Numbered from the stretch's first letter, positions 34,512 to 43,620 are shown. The stretch: 64,000 nucleotides of DNA from Martinezella calliandrae (GCF_030272695.1 NZ_JARFYN010000029.1:22981-86980); one strand, 5' to 3'. The notes: generated by a model not told the origin, from the sequence alone. A program made the numbers and translations.

Positions 34512-35678
34512 CTAGTCCAGCTCTATCTCGTGGTTTTGAAGGTAGTCGCGGTTCATTTCAACGCCGAGACCAGGCTTGGGTGTGAGCTTGAGGCTGCCGT
34601 TCGAAACATTAAGAGGGCTGTCGATGAGGTGATCGTATTTGCCCAGGTTCCACTCCGACGTTTCAAGTTTGTAGAAATTAGGGACGGTCATCATCACCTG
34701 CGCTCCCGCAACAACGTTGATCGGCCCTGCGGCGTCATGCGGTGAGACCGGGATGTAATAGGCTTCGCATAGGGCAGAAATCTTCTTGAGTTCGGTAATG
34801 CCGCCGGTCCAGGTGACGTCCGGCATGATGTAGTCCGCGAGCTTGTTTTCGAGCACCGGCACGAAATCCCACTTCGTGTGGCCGCGTTCGCCCCACGAGA
34901 TAGCGGCGCTGACCTTCTCACGGACCTGTTTGAGAGCGTTGAGGCTCTCAGGAGGACAGGGCTCCTCGAACCAGTCAATCTGACCAGCTTCCTCGAGGCT
35001 CCGACAAAGGCGAATGGCGGTGGGAACGTCGAATCGGCCATGCGCATCGATGAGGATGTCGACATCAGAACCCGCCGTTTCGCGGATCAGAGCCGTGAGT
35101 TCGGCGGCTTCGCGCTCATCCTTTCGGGTCATGCTGCCATCGAGGTAGCCGTCCCGCTGTTCGCGAGGCAGTCCATCGGCGGTGTGGCCCTGGTGGGGGA
35201 AAGGATCGAACTTGAGCGCAGTGTGGCCGGACTCGACGATATCTCGAATTTCGCGGACTACAGCCTCTTTGCTGGTAAACTTTGCCTGGTTGGGATGCGT
35301 GTAAAGCGCGATTTCATCGCGTACCGGTCCGCCCAACAGCTCGTAAATCGGCTTACCAAGAACTTTGCCTCGGATGTCCCAAAGGGCAATGTCGATGGCG
35401 CTGACGCATTCGACTGCGGCGCCGCGACTGCCCATGTAGGTGAAGCTGCGGAATATCTTGTGCCACAGATATTCGATACGTGCCGGGTCTTCGCCTGTCA
35501 AAGCGGCACCGACCTGCCGCAGGATCGTGCACAGGGCGCGATTGGCGAGCCTTGTCGTAGTGGTGATTTCTCCCCAGCCGCTCACCCCCTCATCGGTCGT
35601 CACTTCGACGAACAGATACTCTCCCCAATAAGAAGCATCGGATCTGATTAGCCACGGCCGAACGCTGGTGATTTTCAT
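34512..35678 (-). CDS. Enolase-superfamily dehydratase-like enzyme C (galactonate dehydratase-like)
   Basis: A 388-residue superfamily member, nearest in pattern to D-galactonate-type dehydratases. Metal-site residues are D in ILIDAHGRFD, E in WFEEPCPPE and E in SWGERGHTK; the same IDAHGR loop supplies a His next to the metal and PHDAAGP provides the His/Asp base. ALKFDPF replaces the KxK strand. It begins the catabolic part of the operon, 54 bases after the gntR gene. Confidence 0.9.
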   Translation of the reverse strand: MKITSVRPWLIRSDASYWGEYLFVEVTTDEGVSGWGEITTTTRLANRALCTILRQVGAALTGEDPARIEYLWHKIFRSFTYMGSRGAAVECVSAIDIALWDIRGKVLGKPIYELLGGPVRDEIALYTHPNQAKFTSKEAVVREIRDIVESGHTALKFDPFPHQGHTADGLPREQRDGYLDGSMTRKDEREAAELTALIRETAGSDVDILIDAHGRFDVPTAIRLCRSLEEAGQIDWFEEPCPPESLNALKQVREKVSAAISWGERGHTKWDFVPVLENKLADYIMPDVTWTGGITELKKISALCEAYYIPVSPHDAAGPINVVAGAQVMMTVPNFYKLETSEWNLGKYDHLIDSPLNVSNGSLKLTPKPGLGVEMNRDYLQNHEIELD

Positions 35679-35732
35679 CTCAACTGCCTTTATCTGAAGT
35701 GGTCGCGATAACGATATTCCAGGCTATGTATT

Positions 35733-36455
35733 TTATCCTGCCCGAGCGGCGTTACGCGCACGCATGTGTTCGAGGATATGCCGGCCGGAGCCCTCGACAT
35801 GGCGCGCAATGAGTTCGGCTGCCTCGTTCGCATTTCCCGCTTTCACGTGCGCGATGAGCTCGCGATGCTCACTAAGGATCGCGGCACGCCGGGCGAGCGT
35901 GAAATTGAAACGTCGACTGACGGCTCGAAGCACTTCGCGGTGCTTCCACCAAAGCTCGGCGGCATGGCGGTTGTAGTGCTTTTGGTACATCACGGTGTGA
36001 AAGGCGGTGTCCAGCTCGCTGTGCTTGAACGTGTCGGCGAAGTTGTTTTCTTCAATCAGCCCTTGGATGCGTTCAAGCTCAGCAATGTCCTCGACGGTGG
36101 CCATATTCACGAACCATCGCGTCAGTGCCGGCTCGATCAGGACCCCTATCTCGTAGATGTCCCGAACAAAATCCTGATCTATGGGCCGCACGCGCGCTCC
36201 GCGGTTGGGAACAAAGGTAACAAAGCCCTCCCCGCGCAACAGTTGTAGAGCCTCGCGCACGGGGTTGGTCGAGGTGCCATGGCGCCGGGCGAGATCGGTG
36301 ACCACAAGCCGCTCATTGGCAGCGAGCCGCCCTTCGATGATGTCTTCCCTGATCAGCTGATAGATCGAGGCGCCCTCGCTGGAGGCCCCGATTGCGTCGA
36401 TCCCTTCGGGCGGCTGCGCTCTAAAATCGCTTGTTTCGGCCAAGACTGTCCCCAA
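35733..36455 (-). CDS. GntR/FCD-family regulator of the sugar-acid locus
   Basis: A 240-residue FadR-type regulator. The winged HTH (YQLIREDIIEGRLAANERLV, then TDLARRHGTSTNPVREALQL, GEGFV) covers about residues 31-95, and an FCD effector domain follows with metal-type Asp/His residues (FHTVMYQKHYN, EHRELIAHVKAG). Only TTG starts fit: 36455 or 36443, the latter with GGGGA 8 bases upstream. It is divergent from the ABC importer and heads the enolase-superfamily operon, so it most likely senses a sugar acid and controls both arms. Confidence 0.9.
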   Translation of the reverse strand: MGTVLAETSDFRAQPPEGIDAIGASSEGASIYQLIREDIIEGRLAANERLVVTDLARRHGTSTNPVREALQLLRGEGFVTFVPNRGARVRPIDQDFVRDIYEIGVLIEPALTRWFVNMATVEDIAELERIQGLIEENNFADTFKHSELDTAFHTVMYQKHYNRHAAELWWKHREVLRAVSRRFNFTLARRAAILSEHRELIAHVKAGNANEAAELIARHVEGSGRHILEHMRARNAARAG

Positions 36456-36515
36456 TCAATACACACATTTCTCGAATATCACGTCAATCTTCCGCAAACA
36501 ATGTACGATTTCTTT

Positions 36516-36530
36516 GATTGACAGACAATC
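36516..36530. promoter_or_regulatory. Candidate GntR operator
   Basis: GATTG-N5-CAATC in the 196-base divergent gap between gntR and the binding-protein gene. Its core TTGTCTGTCAA (reverse strand) has the dyad layout of FCD-type GntR sites. Inferred from place and symmetry. Confidence 0.5.
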
Positions 36531-36651
36531 TTCAATCTGAAAACGTATGATCAGGTCGAAGGGATACATTAGATGGAAAGCCCCGCGGCCAGGGAGCAAA
36601 GACCGCTCGCCTCGACGTAGAGCGGCATGGGAGAAACCTGGGAGGATACTT

Positions 36652-38130
36652 ATGACGAGTATTTCACTCGGCAGTGCGGTCATGCGCGGTACTGTATCCA
36701 CTGCTTTGATGGCATCGTTGATGTCCGTGTCTGCACTGGGTGCGCCGGTCGACTTGAGCAAGTGGTCGCCGCAATATGTGCGCTCCATTGCCGGCACGCA
36801 GGATTTTGACACGGCGGCCGATTGCGCCAAGGTCACCCCGCTCGACTACAAGGGGCGACTGACATTCTGGTATCAGGGTGTGTTCGAGGGCGACCCCGAC
36901 CTTCTGCGCCAGTACTACAAGGACTTCTTCGCGACCTTCCGCAAAACCTATCCAAACATCCAGCTCGAGGAACAAGCCCTCACCTATAACGACCTACTGG
37001 ACAAGTTCCGGACTGCGCTCCTTGGCAATGCAGCACCCATGGCGATCCGCCTGCAAATCCTGGGCGGCACCGAGTTCGCCTCGAAGGGCTACTTACAGCC
37101 GCTCAAACCCGAGGACGTGGGATATTCGACCGAGGATTTCTGGCCCGGCGCCATGAAGGCTGTAACCTGGCAAGGGGTGACCTACGGCATTCCAACCAAC
37201 AACGAGACGATGGCGTTCATCTGGAACGCTGACATCTTCAAACGTGCGGGTCTCGATCCGGACAAGGCTCCGGCAACCTGGGACGACGTCGTCAAATATT
37301 CCAAGCAGATCCACGACAAGCTCGGCATCGCCGGCTACGGCCTCGTGGCTCGCAAAAATGCCGGCAATACGCCCTACCGCTTCATGCCGCAGCTATGGGC
37401 CTATGGCGGTGGCGTCTTCGATGAAGCTACCGCCAACCCGGCCTATAAGGAAGTCGAGCTCAATAGCCCGCAGAGCAAGGCGGCATTGCAGGCCTCCTAT
37501 GATATGTATGTTCGCGACAAGTCGGTTCCGGTTTCAGCGCTAACCAACCAGCAAGCCGACAACCAGCCGCTCTTCCTCGCCGGCCAGCTCGGCATGATGA
37601 TCTCGCACCCATCCGACTATGACGTCATGCTCGACTTGCAGAAAAAGGCGACGGATACCGACAAAGTCAAAGCCCAGACCGTCATCGACAACATGCGCTA
37701 CGGTCTCATTCCGACTGGCCCCGATGGTAAGCGTGCCGTCGTGTTTGGTGGCTCCAATATTCACATCGTGAAGCCCGAATATGTCGAGGGCGGCAAGGTA
37801 GACGAGCCGGCGGCCAAGGCTATCATCTGCATGTGGACGAGCCCCGAATGGTCGCTGAAGATGGCCTATGCCGGCTCGAACCCCGGAAACCTTAACGGCT
37901 TCAAGACCAAATGGATGAAGGAACGCCTGGACCACATCAAGTTCCTTGATGTCACGACCTCGATGCTGCCATACGGTATCCCGTTCCCGGCACTGCCACA
38001 GTCCCCCGAGATCATGAACATCATCGTCCCGGACATGCTGCAGAATGCCCTAACCGGAGCCATGACCGTCGACCAAGCAGCGGACGACGCAGCCAAGAAG
38101 GTCAAAGACCTGATGAACGGCGGGCTCTAG
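36652..38130 (+). CDS. ABC importer substrate-binding protein
   Basis: A 492-residue exported binding protein of the CUT1 sugar type. A signal peptide (residues 1-30, ending VSALGA) precedes a family 1 binding fold (RLTFWYQGVFEG, TYGIPTNNETMAFIWNADIF and then KRAGLDPDKAPATWDDV). The ATG at 36652 has the strong site GGGAGGA. It is larger than most CUT1 binding proteins. It should deliver the substrate to the two permeases encoded next. A stem-loop after the stop probably keeps its level above that of the permeases. Confidence 0.93.
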   Translation: MTSISLGSAVMRGTVSTALMASLMSVSALGAPVDLSKWSPQYVRSIAGTQDFDTAADCAKVTPLDYKGRLTFWYQGVFEGDPDLLRQYYKDFFATFRKTYPNIQLEEQALTYNDLLDKFRTALLGNAAPMAIRLQILGGTEFASKGYLQPLKPEDVGYSTEDFWPGAMKAVTWQGVTYGIPTNNETMAFIWNADIFKRAGLDPDKAPATWDDVVKYSKQIHDKLGIAGYGLVARKNAGNTPYRFMPQLWAYGGGVFDEATANPAYKEVELNSPQSKAALQASYDMYVRDKSVPVSALTNQQADNQPLFLAGQLGMMISHPSDYDVMLDLQKKATDTDKVKAQTVIDNMRYGLIPTGPDGKRAVVFGGSNIHIVKPEYVEGGKVDEPAAKAIICMWTSPEWSLKMAYAGSNPGNLNGFKTKWMKERLDHIKFLDVTTSMLPYGIPFPALPQSPEIMNIIVPDMLQNALTGAMTVDQAADDAAKKVKDLMNGGL

Positions 38131-38148
38131 TCCAAGCCTGACGATCTG

Positions 38149-38178
38149 ACCGGCTGCTCCTCGATTGCAGCCGGTTTC
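38149..38178 (+). terminator. Intra-operon stem-loop after the binding-protein gene
   Basis: A 9-bp perfect stem ACCGGCTGC / GCAGCCGGT with a 9-base loop and TTTC after it, 19 bases past the binding-protein stop. It is likely a partial terminator or mRNA-protecting hairpin, as is common between binding-protein and permease genes. Confidence 0.65.
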
Positions 38179-38203
38179 TTCCGAAGAATAAGGGCAGGGT
38201 ATA

Positions 38204-39163
38204 GTGACGATCTTGACTGGCAAGGCCGAGGCTCGCCGAAGACTGCAACCCGATAGGTCCGGAGTGCTGCGAAAGATATGGCAGCATCGCGCTGACTACG
38301 CCTACGTGCTTCCTGCGATCGCCGTGATGCTCATCGTCATAGCCTATCCTATCTACTACACGATCGAGCTGTCCTTCTTCAACACACCACCCGGCTTGCA
38401 GCTCCGGGACAAGATTTTCGTCGGCTTCGACAACTACATCGCCATCCTCACAAGCCCGGTATTCTGGACGGTCACCTCGAACACTCTTATCTGGACGCTG
38501 GGTTCCACTTTCATGTCATTTGTCCTGGGGTTTGCCTGCGCCCTGGCGCTCCATCGTGACTTTTTCGGCCGTGGCATCCTGCGCGCCGTCCTGATCATTC
38601 CCTGGGTCATCAGCGCAGTCGCCGCGTCCTATATCTGGAAGTGGATCTATCATTCGGACTTCGGAATCATTGGCGCGGTGCTGGTCGGCCTCGGATTTAC
38701 CGAGCGGCCGCCGAATTTCATCGACAGCGTCAGCACAGTGCTGCCCTCGCTGATTGTCGTCAATATCTGGCGAGAGTTTCCGTTTGCCATGATCATGATG
38801 ACGGCTGGCCTGCAGACGGTTCCCGACCAGTTGCTACGTGCCGCAAAAGTCGATGGAGCCAATGCATGGCAGCGGTTCTGGCACGTCACCTTTCCGCACC
38901 TAAGAAACGTCTCGACGGTGACGATCCTTCTGCTGGCAGTGGCCAACTTCAATTCTTTCATCATCCCCTGGATCATGACCGGCGGCGGACCGTCGAATGC
39001 ATCGCACATCTGGATCACCCATATTTATGAGCTCGCCTTCGGCCGCCAGCGCTGGGGGGTGGCAGCGGCCTATTCGGTGCTACTGTTTCTGATCCTGATG
39101 TCGCTCGGCTACTTCTACGTCCGAGCGCTGAGCGGCAACGAGCAGAAGGACGGGAGCGAATGA
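38204..39163 (+). CDS. ABC importer permease 1 (MalF-like)
   Basis: A 319-residue inner-membrane permease with six predicted helices. The cytoplasmic coupling motif EAA is at residues about 220-240 (LLRAAKVDGANAWQRFWHVT). The start is a GTG. With its partner it forms the channel for the sugar-like substrate. The stop overlaps the next gene by 4 bases (ATGA). Confidence 0.93.
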   Translation: MTILTGKAEARRRLQPDRSGVLRKIWQHRADYAYVLPAIAVMLIVIAYPIYYTIELSFFNTPPGLQLRDKIFVGFDNYIAILTSPVFWTVTSNTLIWTLGSTFMSFVLGFACALALHRDFFGRGILRAVLIIPWVISAVAASYIWKWIYHSDFGIIGAVLVGLGFTERPPNFIDSVSTVLPSLIVVNIWREFPFAMIMMTAGLQTVPDQLLRAAKVDGANAWQRFWHVTFPHLRNVSTVTILLLAVANFNSFIIPWIMTGGGPSNASHIWITHIYELAFGRQRWGVAAAYSVLLFLILMSLGYFYVRALSGNEQKDGSE

Positions 39164-40050
39164 GCACGGTTGCCGGGACGGCTCATCGAGGCCAGGCGCG
39201 TCGCCACATGCGCATCGATGGATGGCGATGGGGCGGACGCATCTTCCTTGTGTTCATGCTGCTTTATACCGCATTGCCGATGGTCTGGATGCTGATCACC
39301 TCGATCAAGTCTGGCTTCGCGGCCATGCAATTCCCGCCGCAATGGTGGCCGGACCAACCCACCCTCGCCAGCTACCAGAAGCTGCTCGATCCGCAAAACA
39401 GCGTCGGCCAGGACTTCCTGCGCTTCTTCTGGAATAGCCTTTTCGTCTCCACCGCCACGACCATCCTTTCGGTGATCGTGGCAGTTCCTGCGGCCTACGC
39501 GTTTTCGCGCTTCACCTTCCCGGGCCGGAACTTTCTGTTCTTCGCCGTCTTGCTTCGGAACATGTTCCCGGCAGTGATCTTTCTCGTGCCGCTCTTCATC
39601 CTGATGCGCGCGATCGGGCTGGTGAACACCCATGGGTCGCTCATCCTCACCTACCTCACATTCGGCCTGCCCCTGGCAATCTGGCTGCTCAAGGGCTTCT
39701 TCGACAACATCCCGGTGCAACTCGAACAGGCGGCGCGCATCGACGGGGCAACACGGTTCCAGGCCTTTGTCCTGATTGTGATGCCGCTCTCGGCGCCAGG
39801 AATCATCGCCACTGCGATCTATTCCTTCATTGGCGCGTGGAACGAGTACATATACGCCTACACCTTCCTCTCCAAGAACGAGCAGTTGACACTGCCGGTC
39901 GGCATCCAGCGCTTCTTCTCGGAAAATACAACGGACTTTCCGGGCCTGATGGCGGCCAGCTTCATGATGAGCGTGCCCGTCGTGGTCCTGTTCCTGGTCC
40001 TGCAACGATACTTCGTACGCGCCCTCACGGAAGGCGCAGTCAAGCACTAG
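39160..40050 (+). CDS. ABC importer permease 2 (MalG-like)
   Basis: A 296-residue permease with six helices and the EAA coupling loop (LEQAARIDGATRFQAFVLIV followed by MPLSAPG). It pairs with permease 1, to which it is coupled by a 4-base overlap. The Arg/His-rich first 20 residues are cytoplasmic. Confidence 0.93.
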   Translation: MSTVAGTAHRGQARRHMRIDGWRWGGRIFLVFMLLYTALPMVWMLITSIKSGFAAMQFPPQWWPDQPTLASYQKLLDPQNSVGQDFLRFFWNSLFVSTATTILSVIVAVPAAYAFSRFTFPGRNFLFFAVLLRNMFPAVIFLVPLFILMRAIGLVNTHGSLILTYLTFGLPLAIWLLKGFFDNIPVQLEQAARIDGATRFQAFVLIVMPLSAPGIIATAIYSFIGAWNEYIYAYTFLSKNEQLTLPVGIQRFFSENTTDFPGLMAASFMMSVPVVVLFLVLQRYFVRALTEGAVKH

Positions 40051-40061
40051 GGGAGTTGCCG

Positions 40062-41159
40062 GTGGCCCACGTGGTCCTCAAAAATCTGGTCAAGACCTAT
40101 GGCAGCTTCAAAGCTGTCAACAACGTTTCGCTGACGGTCAACGACGGTGAATTCGTTGCGCTCGTCGGCCCGTCAGGCTGCGGCAAGACAACCACACTCA
40201 ATCTCGTGGCGGGGCTCATCCCAATCACATCCGGCGACATCGTCATCGGCGACCAGGTGGTCAACGACCTCGACCCGAAGGACCGGGACATCGCAATGGT
40301 GTTCCAGAACTATGCGCTCTATCCGCAGAAATCGGTCTACAAAAATCTGGCGTTCCCCCTGCAGATGCGCAAACTGCCAAGAGACGAGATCGACAAGAAG
40401 GTCAGAGAAGCCGCCCGCGTGCTCGACATGACGCAGCTGCTCGAGCGCAAGCCACGCGAACTTTCGGGCGGGCAACAGCAGCGCGTGGCGCTGGGCCGTG
40501 CCCTCGTTCGCGATCCGGCGGTGTTTCTGATGGATGAACCACTCTCCAACCTCGACGCAAAGCTGCGCGTGCAGATGCGGTCGGAGATCAAGCGTTTCCA
40601 CCAGGACCTCAAGGCGACGATCATCTACGTTACGCACGACCAGCTCGAAGCGGTGACCATGGCCGACAGGATGGCGGTGATGAACGGCGGGTACCTGCAA
40701 CAATACGATTCACCGGCGCAGGTCTTTGCCCATCCAGTGAACATGTTCGTCGCCAGCTTCGTCGGCAGCCCGGCGATGAGCCTTGTTCCGCTGGAGGCGT
40801 CAACGGCAAGCGGCAACACTGTGTTGAACAGCGCGGAAGGGTGGCGCCTCGAGCTCTCGCCAATCAACACGCGCAAGGTCGCGACTGCAAAAACCAAGAA
40901 AGTCGTGCTCGGCGCACGTCACTCGACGATCAAGCTGCATAAGAGCGCGATGCCTGGAAGCGTCCCTGCAAAGGCCTACACGGTGGAGCCGACCGGAGAC
41001 GTCACCTTCGTACAGGCGCTTCTGTCCGGCGCCATTGTCAATATCAGCGTCCCGCCGACCATTGCCGTTGCGCCCGACGAACAGATTTGGCTCGAATTCG
41101 ATCAGGAGCGGATGCATCTGTTCGACGGCGAAACAGAAATGGCCCTTAAGGCCAGTTGA
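40062..41159 (+). CDS. ABC importer ATPase (MalK/UgpC-like)
   Basis: A 365-residue ATPase. Walker A GPSGCGKTT (about 36-44), Q-loop MVFQNYALYP, signature LSGGQQQRVALGRAL, Walker B VFLMDEPLSNLD and the switch His in YVTHDQ are intact. The C-terminal 120 residues are a TOBE-type regulatory domain, more diverged than in classical MalK. The GTG at 40062, 11 bases past the permease stop and behind GGGGAG, is the start. Confidence 0.94.
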   Translation: MAHVVLKNLVKTYGSFKAVNNVSLTVNDGEFVALVGPSGCGKTTTLNLVAGLIPITSGDIVIGDQVVNDLDPKDRDIAMVFQNYALYPQKSVYKNLAFPLQMRKLPRDEIDKKVREAARVLDMTQLLERKPRELSGGQQQRVALGRALVRDPAVFLMDEPLSNLDAKLRVQMRSEIKRFHQDLKATIIYVTHDQLEAVTMADRMAVMNGGYLQQYDSPAQVFAHPVNMFVASFVGSPAMSLVPLEASTASGNTVLNSAEGWRLELSPINTRKVATAKTKKVVLGARHSTIKLHKSAMPGSVPAKAYTVEPTGDVTFVQALLSGAIVNISVPPTIAVAPDEQIWLEFDQERMHLFDGETEMALKAS

Positions 41160-41192
41160 GACCAAGCGGAAGCGAATGAAGCGAGGGCGTGG

Positions 41193-42356
41193 ATGACTAC
41201 GAGGCTCAAAATCACGGCGATCAAGCCCTATCCGGTATGGGTGGGAACGCGCAACCAGATGCTGGTCAAGGTCGAGACCGACGCCGGCATCTTCGGCTGG
41301 GGCGAGAGCGGCTTGAGCGGTCGCGAGAAGGCCGTGGCCGGCGCGATCGAGCACTATCGCGAGTTTCTCATCGGCCGCGATCCGATGCAGATTGGTCGGA
41401 TCTGGCAAGAAGTTTATCGCAGCCAATATTTCGAAGGCGGGCGGGTTCTGCAGGCGGCAGTTTCCGCCATCGACATCGCCCTTCACGACATCAAGGGCAA
41501 GGTGCTGGGGGTGCCGGCCTACGAACTGCTGGGCGGCAAGCAGCGCGACCGCATTCCTACCTTCGCCTCGACTGGCGACGAGGCCGAGGGCGATGTTGCC
41601 ATCGAACGAGCCCGCGAATTACGCGCACAAGGGTGGCAGACGATCCGCTTCTTCCCCGTCGGGCAAAACAACAAGGACATCTTTGAGCCGCGGGAGTCGA
41701 TCGGCGCTACTGCGATTATGCTAAACAAAGCGCGCGAGGCGCTCGGCGACAACGTCGTCCTCGGCATCGACTATCATCATCGGCTGTCGGTGGCAGAGGC
41801 GGCGAGCTTCTGCAACAAGCTTGGCCGAGGCGTGCTTGATTTCCTCGAGGAGCCGATCCGAGACGAGACACCCGGGGCCTACGAATCTCTGCGCACGATG
41901 ACCGACATCCCGTTCGCCATCGGCGAGGAATTTGCCAGCAAGTGGCAATTCCTGCCCTACATTGAGCGTGGCATCCACCAGTTCAACCGGCTCGATGTTT
42001 GCAATGTTGGCGGGCTCACCGAAGCGATGAAGGTCGCTGGTTGGAGCGAGGCGCACTATGTGGACCTGATGCCGCACAATCCCCTCGGCCCACTCTGCAC
42101 GGCCGCGACCATTCATCTCGCCGCCGCGGTACCGAATTTCGCTTGGCTCGAGACCAGGGCGCCCGAAGCAAAACTCGGATTCGATAATTCCGACTTTTTC
42201 CCCGTGCAACCACGGCTGGACGGCCCCGACTATCCAGTCAGCGATCTGCCGGGGCTCGGCGTCGAGGTCAACGAAGAGGCGGTCAAGGCGGAGAGCTTTC
42301 GTTTCTGGGAAGCGCCTCACCTGAAGCGCCGCGACGGTTCTGTCACAAATTGGTAG
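41193..42356 (+). CDS. Enolase-superfamily dehydratase-like enzyme D (galactonate dehydratase-like)
   Basis: A 387-residue superfamily member encoded right after the importer. Metal ligands are D in GIDYHHR, E in LEEPIRD and E in IGEEFASK; the base His is in DLMPHNPLGP. As in galactonate-type dehydratases the KxK strand is missing (QTIRFFPVG). It differs clearly from the three enzymes of the other strand, so the locus holds four distinct paralogues. It probably catalyses the first dehydration of the imported acid. Confidence 0.9.
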   Translation: MTTRLKITAIKPYPVWVGTRNQMLVKVETDAGIFGWGESGLSGREKAVAGAIEHYREFLIGRDPMQIGRIWQEVYRSQYFEGGRVLQAAVSAIDIALHDIKGKVLGVPAYELLGGKQRDRIPTFASTGDEAEGDVAIERARELRAQGWQTIRFFPVGQNNKDIFEPRESIGATAIMLNKAREALGDNVVLGIDYHHRLSVAEAASFCNKLGRGVLDFLEEPIRDETPGAYESLRTMTDIPFAIGEEFASKWQFLPYIERGIHQFNRLDVCNVGGLTEAMKVAGWSEAHYVDLMPHNPLGPLCTAATIHLAAAVPNFAWLETRAPEAKLGFDNSDFFPVQPRLDGPDYPVSDLPGLGVEVNEEAVKAESFRFWEAPHLKRRDGSVTNW

Positions 42357-42377
42357 TTTCATCCACGGGAGCCTAAA

Positions 42378-43124
42378 ATGACGCATACGCCCGACATTCC
42401 ACGACCGCCCAAAGAGCTGATCGACGCACTGAAAGAAATTGGTGCCGCGACAGTTTCCGGCACGCTTGGCCACATGGGCTTCCGCAATCCGCACATGGTC
42501 GGTCCCGTGCCGCAAAATCGCGGGAAGTCGATCGTCGGGCCGGCCCTGACGCTTCAATTCATGCCGCAGCGCCCGGACCTCTTCACCGAGGGAGAATATG
42601 CAAATCCCGAGACGCAGTTGCACCGCCACGTGCTTTATCACGTCCAGGAGGGCGATGTGGTTGTGGTCGACGCGCGCGGCGACATGAGCTCGGGCGTCTT
42701 CGGCGATATGATGTCGACGTATTTCAAAGGCAGAGGCGGCGCTGGCATCGTGATCGATGGCTGCATGCGCGATCGGCCCAATGTTGAAAAGCTGGATCTA
42801 CCTTTATGGTTGCGCGGCTGGACGCCCAACTATCACGTACAAACTGGCATCTATCCCAACGCCGTCAACGTTCCGATCGCTTGCGGCGGTGTCACGGTAG
42901 TCCCTGGAGACATCATCGTCGCCGACGATGACGGGGTGGTGGTGCTTCCAGTCGCTATGGCCTCGAAGGTAATCGAAGAATCGCAAAAGCATCACGATTG
43001 GGAGGAGTTCTCGCGAATGAAGCTTATGGGGGGCGGGTCGTTGCAGCGTTACTATCCGCTGCATGACGATGCCCGCCGAGAATACGAAGAGTGGCGCAAA
43101 GCAAACCGCTTGGGAACAATTTAG
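42378..43124 (+). CDS. RraA-family aldolase-like protein
   Basis: A 248-residue protein of the RraA/dimethylmenaquinone methyltransferase-like fold. In catabolic loci such proteins act as class II aldolases or decarboxylases on 4-hydroxy-2-oxo acids. The active-site region FGDMMSTYFKGRGGAGIVID followed by GCMRDRPNV has the conserved Gly-rich loop and Arg-Asp pair that bind a divalent metal and pyruvate enolate. It lies 21 bases after dehydratase D, so it may cleave the 2-keto-3-deoxy acid made by the dehydratases. RNase E inhibition, as for true RraA, is unlikely. Confidence 0.85.
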   Translation: MTHTPDIPRPPKELIDALKEIGAATVSGTLGHMGFRNPHMVGPVPQNRGKSIVGPALTLQFMPQRPDLFTEGEYANPETQLHRHVLYHVQEGDVVVVDARGDMSSGVFGDMMSTYFKGRGGAGIVIDGCMRDRPNVEKLDLPLWLRGWTPNYHVQTGIYPNAVNVPIACGGVTVVPGDIIVADDDGVVVLPVAMASKVIEESQKHHDWEEFSRMKLMGGGSLQRYYPLHDDARREYEEWRKANRLGTI

Positions 43125-43263
43125 CCGAGGGGTTACCCGACGCGGGCGGGGAACTTTCTGGGGTATGGCCGGCGTCTACACAAAAAGCACTTGGTCGAAT
43201 GTCGCCGTCGGCGCCTGCTTTCAATCTGGTGGCCGGGATCCAACCGCAGAGGCTCGCCCAATG

Positions 43264-43458
43264 TCAACCGACATACCGACGTTGCTGCCTATGCCCCTCA
43301 CCTTCTGTCGGCTGGTCGAAATACCAGTATTTCCGCCCCTTGTTGTTGACACCCACGAAGCGACCCTCCACCGGGAAGTCGGCGGAGAACCTAGCGTCCA
43401 GCAACCGTTGACCGAGTTCTGCAGTCATGGTGCGATACATGAGATCGATCTGCTTCAT
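43264..43458 (-). pseudogene. GSU2403-type nucleotidyltransferase, N-terminal fragment
   Basis: The first 64 residues of a nucleotidyltransferase-fold protein: KQIDLMYRTMTAELGQRLLD, FPVEGRFVGVNNKGRKYWYF, and QQRRYVG, followed at once by a stop and unrelated sequence. A full protein would be several times longer. The start and its upstream region look intact, with two imperfect repeats. It is a truncated relic. Confidence 0.7.
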
Positions 43459-43472
43459 TCGGGGCCCCTCGC

Positions 43473-43578
43473 TATACTGATTTTCGTTTTTTTAGCACAC
43501 TATTGATTATGCTGCGTAATCCATTTTCGCAGAAACACGGCGCCTATTCTTTATACTAACTTCGCATTTTTAGTACAC
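43473..43578. repeat. Pair of imperfect direct repeats upstream of the nucleotidyltransferase fragment
   Basis: Two copies of a 27-28 base motif, TATACT(gat/aac)TTCG-(TTTTT)-TAG(C/T)ACAC, at 43473-43500 and 43552-43578. They lie just before the start of the minus-strand fragment and are in an AT-rich patch. They could be operator copies of a lost autoregulated gene. Confidence 0.5.
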
Positions 43579-43620
43579 CTCGTACCAATAATTGGCCTGC
43601 GAGCCTCCAGCGCCTTCGAT

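Noticed and set aside
34878..35651. 257-codon plus-strand frame over dehydratase C
   Set aside because: Antisense shadow; no ribosome site or family.
39115..40047. 310-codon minus-strand frame over permease 2
   Set aside because: Glu/Arg/His-rich shadow of a hydrophobic permease gene; not a real protein.
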